NCBI GenBank assembly: GCA_030649435.1
Contig: JAUSKE010000085.1
Coordinates: 1 to 6,014, forward strand
DNA length: 6,014 nucleotides
From: Deltaproteobacteria bacterium
GTDB taxonomy: Bacteria; UBA10199; JACPAL01; JACOUP01
Reading direction: 5' to 3'
This document shows, one piece after another, positions 1 to 5,337 of the stretch. Below the pieces are notes generated by a model. The model was not told the DNA's origin. It made no database searches and saw only the letters and a program-made list of their open reading frames with translations. Each line of letters begins with the position of its first letter. Position 1 is the stretch's first letter. Made by a program: the position numbers and the translations under genes.

Positions 1-1
1 G

Positions 2-370
2 GCGACACCTGCTTCCAGACCAGTTTTTCAAGACCCCTACTTTCAACAGTCGATCCGACGGGGGAGTGAATGGGGTCTTTCATCACACCAAAAAAAGAGA
101 CTCGCCAAGGAGTTGATCCTTTTGATGACCACCCTCATGATCTGTTCTCTTTTCTACGTCTGGTCACGCATCAAGGTGATTGAAAAAGGGTACCGGCTGG
201 GGGAATTGCGACAACAACAGATGGAGCTGCAAGAAACTGACAACAATCTCTCTCTTGAGGCAGCCACGCTACGATCGTCACAACGTCTGGAACAGATCGG
301 TCGCAACCAGTTTGGCCTAGCACTCCCCAAAGAAGATCAGGTCATTTTTCTTGGAGCTCCACCCCAATGA
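2..370 (+). CDS. ftsL: Cell division protein FtsL, 5' end outside the window
   Basis: FtsL is a small bitopic inner-membrane protein of the divisome; in well-studied bacteria it works with FtsB and FtsQ to activate the FtsW-FtsI septal synthase. The frame is open from base 2 to the TGA at 368-370 (122 visible residues). It shows a basic cytoplasmic stretch (QKKRLAKE), one hydrophobic segment at about visible residues 37-55 (ending SLFYVWSRI), then a Gln/Glu/Leu-rich segment suited to a periplasmic coiled coil, and a conserved-looking tail (RLEQIGRNQFGLALPKEDQV). No ATG or GTG occurs in frame before the membrane segment. The TTG at 113 and ATG at 125 would remove the basic anchor, and the AGGAG at 108-112 abuts that TTG with no spacer, so I infer the true start lies upstream of the window. 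The position immediately before ftsI is the usual dcw place for ftsL. Family sequence conservation is low, so the call leans on topology and context as well as sequence style. Confidence 0.85.
   Translation, partial: ATPASRPVFQDPYFQQSIRRGSEWGLSSHQKKRLAKELILLMTTLMICSLFYVWSRIKVIEKGYRLGELRQQQMELQETDNNLSLEAATLRSSQRLEQIGRNQFGLALPKEDQVIFLGAPPQ
353..356 (+). promoter_or_regulatory. Ribosome binding site of ftsI
   Basis: GGAG lies inside the end of ftsL, 10 nt before the ATG at 367. A second ATG follows directly at 370, which would give a 13-nt spacer, so 367 is the better start. The ATGA overlap with the ftsL stop (368-370) suggests translational coupling. Confidence 0.55.
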
Positions 371-2400
371 TGAAAGAACGAATCTTCGTTCATGAAACAG
401 GACGACAAGGGATTAAAAAAAGACTCTTGATTACTGGTTTCTGTCTCTTGATCGGTTTCGTTATTGTCATCGCCCGTTCCTATCAGCTTCAAGTCCGGCC
501 CCAAAAAAAACTGGGCCGTCTGGCACTACAACAGTACCAGAAAAAAGTTCCGGAAACGATCGGCCGTGGTTCGATCTATGATCGTCACGGAGAAGAGCTG
601 GCGGTCAGCGTCCCCAGTTACTCATTGGGGGTTCACCCAAGACAGGTCAAAGAGCAAGAAGAGTTGGCCCGTTTTGCCTCAGCGGATCTTTCACTCCCCA
701 AAAAAGCGATCCTCGCTTCTCTCTCCAGCAGCAGCAAGTTCGTCTGGCTGAAACGTCATCTCTCGGCCAAAGAAACGGCCCATTTTCAGGACCTGCCCAC
801 AAAGGGTGAGTCACCCAAGGGCAGCTCCCTCAACGGCCTTCAACTCGTCAAGGAATCGAAGCGCTTCTACCCCAACAAGGAATTGGCAAGTCCCCTGATT
901 GGGGCCGTTGGTTATGATAACAGGGGGCTCTCGGGACTAGAGCTTTACTACGACAAGACCTTAAGGGGGACGCCGACCCACGAAGTGGCCTATAGAGATG
1001 CCCGCGGGGAAATCTTCGGGACCGAAGAAGGTTTGGAACAGACACCTGGTTTACAGCAACAAAAAGCACACCTTGTTCTGACCGTCGACCGCCAACTACA
1101 ATTTATCACCGAGAGAGAACTACAGATGACCGCCTCACGCCTCAAGGCAAAGGGGGGCTCGGCAATCGTTATGGACCCAACTAACGGAGCGATCCTTGCG
1201 ATGGCCTCCTACCCTTCCTTCAATCCCAACAGTTATACCTCTTATGATCTCTCTCTCTGGAAAAATAAGTCGGTCGCCGAAATGTTTGAACCGGGGTCGA
1301 CTTTCAAAACAATCGTCGCCGCAGCAGCATTGGAAGATAATCTTGTCCAAGCCACCGATAAGTTCTTTTGCGAAAATGGATCGTTCAGGATCGGCAAAAA
1401 TACAATCCATGACCATGACCCGTATGGGACCCTGACGTTCCTCGACATTCTCAAAGTTTCTTCAAATATCGGCATCTACAAAATCCAACAAAAGGTGGGA
1501 AGGGCTCGCTTCTATGAAATCATCCGCAATTTCGGATTCGGGGATAAGACCGATATCGATTATCCGGGTGAAATTTCCGGAAGGGTTTTGCCCGTATCAC
1601 GATGGAGCGAAATCGACACAGCGAGCATCTCTTTTGGCCAGGGGGTTGGTGTCACCGCTCTTCAAATGACCAATGCCTTTGCAACAATTGCCTCGGGGGG
1701 GCTTAGGTGGCGCCCCTATTTGGTCCAAAAAATTGTTGATGAACAGGGAAAAGTTTTAAAAGAAGCGTCACCACGAATTGTTAAAAGAGTTTTGCGTGAA
1801 GAGACCGCGCATCGTCTGACCCAAATTTTAAAAACCGTCGTTTCTGAAGAAGGGACGGGCAAACTGGCCTCACTGCCTGGTTATACCATCGCCGGAAAAA
1901 CCGGCACGGCGCAAAAACTGGACCCCAAAACCAAACGGTATTCCCATTCCAAATACTTAAGTTCATTCGTCGGTTATTTTCCAGCCGACTCACCACGTTT
2001 AGTTATTTTTGTGGCGATCGATGAACCGGTAGGGATTACCTACGGTGGTCAGGTCGCCGCCCCTATTTTTAGAAATATCGCCCTCGCCGCGGTGCAAAAG
2101 CTCGGGATCCATCCCGAGAAAACCGTGCAACAGGTGGCGACGCAATCGAAGGAACCAGTTGGGACCGGCCCTGCCGGCCCATCGCCGACCCATCCCAAGA
2201 GTGCCGTTTCCGCTGAAGTCGCTGCCTCCGCAATGCCGGACCTTCGAGGGTTATCAATGCGGCAGGCGATCTCTCTTTTGGAGGGACGGGGGATGAAGAT
2301 TGAACTTCGCGGAACAGGAGTGGCCGTCGGCCAAAGTCTCGCACCAGGAACAGCAATAAAGGAAGGAGCCTTGTGCCAGGTCTTTTTTCAGCCCGAGTAA
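367..2400 (+). CDS. ftsI: Septal peptidoglycan transpeptidase FtsI (class B PBP3) with C-terminal PASTA domain
   Basis: This is the class B penicillin-binding protein that crosslinks stem peptides (D,D-transpeptidation) at the septum, partnered with FtsW and anchored in the inner membrane. The 677 residues show a short cytoplasmic tail, one membrane anchor at about 19-36, and the class B N-terminal motif RGSIYDRHGEELA beginning at R67. The dimerisation region follows, with GLSGLELYYDKTLRG at about 187-201. The transpeptidase domain (about 263-585) starts GGSAIVMDP and has all three active-site motifs: S311-T-F-K314 (acyl-enzyme serine), S365-S-N367 and K511-T-G-T514. A Pro/Ala/Ser/Thr-rich linker (about 595-622) leads to one PASTA domain at 623-677, starting MPDLRGLSMRQAISLLEGRG. 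PASTA is absent from E. coli FtsI but known in other lineages. ATG 367 overlaps the ftsL stop. A palindromic repeat copy is read through as KGESPKG (residues 146-152). Spo-type or elongation PBPs are less likely given the ftsL neighbour. Confidence 0.97.
   Translation: MMKERIFVHETGRQGIKKRLLITGFCLLIGFVIVIARSYQLQVRPQKKLGRLALQQYQKKVPETIGRGSIYDRHGEELAVSVPSYSLGVHPRQVKEQEELARFASADLSLPKKAILASLSSSSKFVWLKRHLSAKETAHFQDLPTKGESPKGSSLNGLQLVKESKRFYPNKELASPLIGAVGYDNRGLSGLELYYDKTLRGTPTHEVAYRDARGEIFGTEEGLEQTPGLQQQKAHLVLTVDRQLQFITERELQMTASRLKAKGGSAIVMDPTNGAILAMASYPSFNPNSYTSYDLSLWKNKSVAEMFEPGSTFKTIVAAAALEDNLVQATDKFFCENGSFRIGKNTIHDHDPYGTLTFLDILKVSSNIGIYKIQQKVGRARFYEIIRNFGFGDKTDIDYPGEISGRVLPVSRWSEIDTASISFGQGVGVTALQMTNAFATIASGGLRWRPYLVQKIVDEQGKVLKEASPRIVKRVLREETAHRLTQILKTVVSEEGTGKLASLPGYTIAGKTGTAQKLDPKTKRYSHSKYLSSFVGYFPADSPRLVIFVAIDEPVGITYGGQVAAPIFRNIALAAVQKLGIHPEKTVQQVATQSKEPVGTGPAGPSPTHPKSAVSAEVAASAMPDLRGLSMRQAISLLEGRGMKIELRGTGVAVGQSLAPGTAIKEGALCQVFFQPE
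796..819 (-). repeat. Palindromic repeat, copy 1 (inverted, inside ftsI)
   Basis: The core GGGTGAGTCACCC is at 804-816. The 18 bases 802-819 (AAGGGTGAGTCACCCAAG) are an exact reverse complement of 3906-3923. Over the full 24 bases it matches copy 3 at 20 positions by eye. An outer inverted repeat, CTGCCC (793-798) and GGGCAG (819-824), encloses it, so RNA could fold as a GGGTG/CACCC stem with a three-base loop plus an outer stem. It is read in the ftsI frame as KGESPKG, in the variable part of the N-terminal domain. Confidence 0.7.
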
Positions 2401-2402
2401 TT

Positions 2403-2406
2403 GAGG
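2403..2406 (+). promoter_or_regulatory. Ribosome binding site deciding the murE start
   Basis: GAGG at 2403-2406 lies 8 nt before the in-frame TTG at 2415. The competing signal is AAGGAG at 2363-2368, four nt before the in-frame GTG at 2373. It is the longer anti-SD match, but the spacer is short and the start would lie inside ftsI. I prefer TTG 2415 because the protein then begins at the usual MurE N-terminus. The evidence does not exclude GTG 2373. Confidence 0.4.
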
Positions 2407-2414
2407 ATTTTTCT

Positions 2415-3914
2415 TTGACAACACTGAAGGAATTGATCTCCTCTGAAGCACTCGTTCAAAGCTCAGGGGATCTTTTGGCCACGATCTCCGGCATTACCCC
2501 CCACTCCAAAAGAGTTGAAAAAGGGTTTCTCTTTGTCGCGATCCCAGGATCGAAAACTGACGGCCGCCTTTTTATTGAAGAGGCGATTGCCCGAGGGGCG
2601 GCTGGCATTGTCTCCATCGATCCAGCTCCCAAAATTGTTCCTGGGGTGAATCACCCTGGGGGATCACCCCTGCCGGCGTGGCTCCAGGTTAAAGAAGCCC
2701 GTCAGGCCTTAGCCCTTCTCTCCGCCCGATTTTATGATGAGCCGAGCCGTTCGCTCAATCTGGTCGGGGTCACCGGGACGAACGGCAAGACGAGTCTCAC
2801 CTTTCTACTCGAATCAATTTTCAAAGAGGCTTCGCAAAAATCGGGGGTCATCGGTACCATCAATTATCGTTTTGGAGAAATAAACCGACCCGCCCCAACC
2901 ACAACACCAGAACCCTCTGAGCTTCAATCGCTCCTGGCAACGATGCGCAATGAGGGGGTTCAATCGGTCGCGATGGAGGTCTCTTCCCATGCCCTTTCAT
3001 TGGACCGCGTCGTTGGTTGTCATTTTGATGTTGTCTGTTTCACCAATCTCTCAAGAGACCACCTCGACTTTCACGAAACCCTAGATGACTATTTTGAAGC
3101 AAAGTGTCGCCTCTTCACCGAAATTCTAACTAGTAGTAGCAAGAAAAAGAAGACGGCAGTCCTGCCGGTGGGAGATCCTTGGGGCAAAAAAATAAGGGAA
3201 CGGATCGGCCCCTCTGTCACTGTACTCACTTACGGCGAGGGAGAGGCCGATATCTCGGCGGACGATGTCAAACTAACTCGGCGAGGGATCAGGGCTCATA
3301 TCAAAACCCCTGGAGGGGATTTCCTGCTTTCATCACCCCTCTTGGGTCAACACAACCTGAGCAACCTGCTCGCCGCGACCGCCTGTGCGGTGGCCCTTGG
3401 GTTTTCACCAGAGGTGATCAAGAATGGGCTTGAAGCGGTAGTCGTCATCCCCGGTCGGCTCGAGGCAATCTCAAATAAAAAAGGACTCGCCCTCTTCGTC
3501 GACTACGCCCATACCCCCGAGGCGTTGGAAAAAGTTCTTGAAATGCTCCGCCCCCTGACGATTGGACGACTGATCGCCCTCTTTGGTTGTGGTGGCGATC
3601 GCGATTCTGGCAAGAGACCTCTCATGGGAGAAATCGCCGCTCAAAAAGCGGATCTTGTGATCCTCACCTCCGACAATCCCCGAACCGAAGAGCCGCAAAA
3701 AATTTTAAAACAGATCTTGGCCGGCGTCATCAAGGGGGGGAAACAGCCCCTTATCATCGCCGACCGGCAGGAAGCGATCGCTCGGGCCCTCTCGATTGCA
3801 GAGCCGGGGGACACCATTCTCATCGCCGGCAAGGGGCACGAGGATTACCAGATTATCGGGACAGAGAAGAAACATTTTTCGGACCAGGAGGAAGTTAGAA
3901 AAATTCTTGGGTGA
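2415..3914 (+). CDS. murE: UDP-MurNAc-L-Ala-D-Glu:meso-diaminopimelate ligase MurE
   Basis: MurE is the cytoplasmic ATP-dependent ligase that adds the third residue to the peptidoglycan stem peptide. From TTG 2415 the protein has 499 residues, close to E. coli (495) and B. subtilis (494), and begins MTTLKELI, like other MurE N-termini. GTG 2373 would add 14 residues with no family counterpart. Mur ligase motifs appear in order: P-loop TGTNGKT at 120-126, TTTPE, EVSSHAL, FTNLSRDHLDFH, then K230 in FEAK (position of the carbamylated lysine), PGRLE, VDYAHTPEAL, GCGGDRDSGKRP, D420-N-P-R423 and GKGHEDYQ near the C-terminus. The arginine of DNPR is the known determinant for meso-diaminopimelate; lysine-adding enzymes lack it. 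A palindromic repeat copy is read as PGVNHPGGS (76-84) between the N-terminal and central domains, and another copy supplies the last codons and the TGA stop. It lies in the dcw transcript after ftsI. Confidence 0.97.
   Translation: MTTLKELISSEALVQSSGDLLATISGITPHSKRVEKGFLFVAIPGSKTDGRLFIEEAIARGAAGIVSIDPAPKIVPGVNHPGGSPLPAWLQVKEARQALALLSARFYDEPSRSLNLVGVTGTNGKTSLTFLLESIFKEASQKSGVIGTINYRFGEINRPAPTTTPEPSELQSLLATMRNEGVQSVAMEVSSHALSLDRVVGCHFDVVCFTNLSRDHLDFHETLDDYFEAKCRLFTEILTSSSKKKKTAVLPVGDPWGKKIRERIGPSVTVLTYGEGEADISADDVKLTRRGIRAHIKTPGGDFLLSSPLLGQHNLSNLLAATACAVALGFSPEVIKNGLEAVVVIPGRLEAISNKKGLALFVDYAHTPEALEKVLEMLRPLTIGRLIALFGCGGDRDSGKRPLMGEIAAQKADLVILTSDNPRTEEPQKILKQILAGVIKGGKQPLIIADRQEAIARALSIAEPGDTILIAGKGHEDYQIIGTEKKHFSDQEEVRKILG
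2641..2664 (+). repeat. Palindromic repeat, copy 2 (inside murE)
   Basis: The core GGGTGAATCACCC is at 2644-2656. Aligned without gaps to copy 3 (3906-3929) it matches at 21 of 24 positions by eye. A second half-site follows: GGGGTGA (2643-2649) is the exact reverse complement of TCACCCC (2664-2670), so a larger 28-base inverted structure is also possible. It is read in the murE frame as a Gly/Pro-rich peptide (PGVNHPGGSP) in the poorly conserved stretch before the central domain. Confidence 0.65.
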
Positions 3915-3929
3915 CTCACCCTTGGGGAT
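3906..3929 (+). repeat. Palindromic repeat, copy 3 (murE stop to murF leader)
   Basis: The core GGGTGACTCACCC is at 3909-3921, flanked by CTT on the left and TTGGGGAT on the right. The murE stop codon TGA (3912-3914) sits inside the left arm. The GGGGA at 3924-3928, the only purine-rich stretch that could serve murF as a ribosome binding site, is in the right flank. In RNA it could form a five-base-pair GGGTG/CACCC stem with loop ACT. There is no U-tract, so it is not a factor-independent terminator. Confidence 0.7.
3924..3928 (+). promoter_or_regulatory. Weak candidate ribosome binding site of murF
   Basis: GGGGA lies 11 nt before the murF ATG at 3940, a long spacer and a poor match to AGGAGG. 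Nothing better lies in the 25-nt gap. It falls within the flank of the palindromic repeat, so murF translation may depend partly on ribosomes finishing murE. Confidence 0.35.
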
Positions 3930-3939
3930 ATCGTGAACG

Positions 3940-5337
3940 ATGAAGCTTTCTCAAAAAGAGATTTTAAAAGCGGTCCGTGGAAAATTAATCGTCGCGACAA
4001 CGGGCGAAAAAATAACCGGTGTCTCGACCGACACACGAACGGTGAAACGGGGGGATCTCTTCATCCCACTCAAGGGGAGGAACTATGATGCGCATTCCTT
4101 TCTGGAGGAGGCATTTAAAAAGGGGGCCGTGGGGGCGCTTGTGGAAAAAAAGAGCCTCTCCTTCAATCACCACCGATTCTTTATCATCCAGGTTCCTTCG
4201 ACACTTCGCGCCTTGGGGGACTTGGCCACTTATTGGAGGCAACAGTTCAAGATACCGGTCGTAGCGGTAACAGGGAGTAACGGGAAGACAACGACAAAAG
4301 AGATGATTTTTCAAATTTTAAAACAAAAATACCGCACCCTCAAAACGGAGGGGAATTTGAACAACCTAATCGGTCTGCCACAGACCCTGTTTCGTCTGAG
4401 CGGACGGGATCAGGCGGCGGTCGTTGAAATGGGGATGAATGCCCCGGGAGAAATTGATCGCCTCGCTGAAATCGCCTCCCCCCAGGCCGGGGTGATCACC
4501 AATATCGGGCATGCCCACCTCGAAGGCCTTGGTTCCTTGAGGGCCGTTGCAAAGGCCAAGGGAGAACTCTTAAAGAGACTCCCATCAAACGGCACAGCGA
4601 TTCTCAATGCCGATGATGGAGAGACAAAATTCTTAAAAAAGCTCTGCCACTCCCGACAGGTCAACTTTGGATTACGGAAAGCCACTTACCAGGCGTTCCA
4701 AGTTCGTCTCAAGGGGCTTCGAGGGTGCTCCACCCGAGGGATGGAGTTCCTTCTCAAGAAAACAAAAAAAACGGAACGCTTCGAGATCCCGCTCGTCAGT
4801 GTCACCGCAGTCAGCAACGCGCTGGCGGCTATTGCCGTGGGGGACCTCCTCTCCGTTTCATGGCCCCAGATGAAAAAGGGTTTGAAAAATTTCCGTCCTC
4901 CGCCAAACAGGATGCAGATCAAAAAAATCAGAAACCTTCTCGTCTTAGACGACACCTACAATGCCAATCCTGATTCAATGAAGGCGGCGTTAAAGACCCT
5001 TCATTCGCTGACGGTCAAGGGGCGTCGCAAGGTGGCCATCTTAGGAGAGATGTTGGAGCTCGGCCGTTATGAAAATAAGGGGCACCGAGAGGTTGGCCAA
5101 GAAGCAGCGGTGTCAGGATTGGACCTTCTGGTGACAATCGGTCGGCGCGCTGCTGGAATCGCTGCAGGGGCACGACAAGAACGGTTTGAAAAGATCCGTA
5201 CGTTTGGTAATTTTGAAAAGGCCAAACGATCACTCCCCTCTCTCCTCCGCCCCAATGACGTTATTCTTTTGAAGGGATCGCGCGGCGCCCGGATGGAACG
5301 GTTCTTAGAGCTCTTTACAAAAGGAGGTTTGGCCTAA
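3940..5337 (+). CDS. murF: UDP-MurNAc-tripeptide:D-Ala-D-Ala ligase MurF
   Basis: MurF is the last cytoplasmic Mur ligase; it uses ATP to join D-Ala-D-Ala to UDP-MurNAc-tripeptide, giving the pentapeptide used by MraY. The 465 residues are of normal family length. The N-terminal substrate domain shows VSTDTRTVKRGDLFIPLKG (about 27-45). The central ATPase domain has P-loop TGSNGKTTTKE at 111-121, the MurF-type NLNNLIGLP, E163-MGMN-APGEI and NIGHAHLEGLGS from 188. The C-terminal domain has D337-DTYNANPDSM (337-347), a MurF hallmark that separates it from MurE, followed by AILGEMLELG and LLKGSRGARMERF. The ATG at 3940 gives the expected N-terminus (MKLSQKEI). It lies 25 nt after murE and its stop abuts the mraY start codon. 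All expected motifs are present and the gene looks intact. Confidence 0.97.
   Translation: MKLSQKEILKAVRGKLIVATTGEKITGVSTDTRTVKRGDLFIPLKGRNYDAHSFLEEAFKKGAVGALVEKKSLSFNHHRFFIIQVPSTLRALGDLATYWRQQFKIPVVAVTGSNGKTTTKEMIFQILKQKYRTLKTEGNLNNLIGLPQTLFRLSGRDQAAVVEMGMNAPGEIDRLAEIASPQAGVITNIGHAHLEGLGSLRAVAKAKGELLKRLPSNGTAILNADDGETKFLKKLCHSRQVNFGLRKATYQAFQVRLKGLRGCSTRGMEFLLKKTKKTERFEIPLVSVTAVSNALAAIAVGDLLSVSWPQMKKGLKNFRPPPNRMQIKKIRNLLVLDDTYNANPDSMKAALKTLHSLTVKGRRKVAILGEMLELGRYENKGHREVGQEAAVSGLDLLVTIGRRAAGIAAGARQERFEKIRTFGNFEKAKRSLPSLLRPNDVILLKGSRGARMERFLELFTKGGLA
5321..5327 (+). promoter_or_regulatory. Strong ribosome binding site of mraY
   Basis: AAGGAGG, a near-perfect anti-SD match, lies within the last codons of murF, 10 nt before the mraY ATG. 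The murF TAA (5335-5337) and the mraY ATG (5338-5340) touch, so re-initiation is likely in addition to direct binding. This is the best Shine-Dalgarno sequence in the window. Confidence 0.75.

Noticed and set aside
1..114. Whether the first bases hold the end of rsmH in another frame (stops at 67-69 and 112-114).
   Set aside because: Neither alternative frame reads like the RsmH C-terminus, which usually ends in an Arg/Ser/Lys-rich NPRSRSAKLR-type motif. The FtsL frame is open throughout.
625..640. TTGGG and CCCAA arms around GGTTCA in ftsI, resembling a fourth palindrome copy.
   Set aside because: The core is one base short and lacks GGGTGA, and it encodes SLGVHP, part of the normal class B PBP sequence after the RGxIxDRxG motif.
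503..3740. Homopolymer runs: A8 at 503-510, G7 at 1695-1701 and G7 at 3734-3740, as possible slippage or phase-variation sites.
   Set aside because: They lie inside essential genes and the frames are intact on both sides, with conserved protein continuing through each run.
3595..3781. Two copies of GCGATCGC (3595-3602 and 3774-3781), the cyanobacterial HIP1 octamer, within murE.
   Set aside because: Two copies in a gene rich in GATC and CG words is weak evidence. The intact ftsL-ftsI-murE-murF-mraY order and the PASTA-bearing FtsI do not point to a cyanobacterium.
3985..4314. Antisense 109-codon open frame opposite murF, and similar minus-strand frames opposite mraY (5305-5532, 5743-5994).
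   Set aside because: Their translations show no recognisable domain, they lie entirely opposite strongly conserved genes, and they have no convincing ribosome binding site. They are shadows of codon usage.
1822..4322. Recurrent ATTTTAAAA in four places (about 1824, 3702, 3961 and 4314).
   Set aside because: Each encodes Ile-Leu-Lys as ATT TTA AAA. This is a codon-pair preference, since many Leu-Lys pairs here use TTA-AAR, and not a separate element.
4490..4500. GGTGATCACC perfect palindrome in murF.
   Set aside because: It encodes VIT of the conserved VITNIGHAHLE motif and lacks the GGG/CCC arms and flanks of the repeat, so it is explained by the protein.
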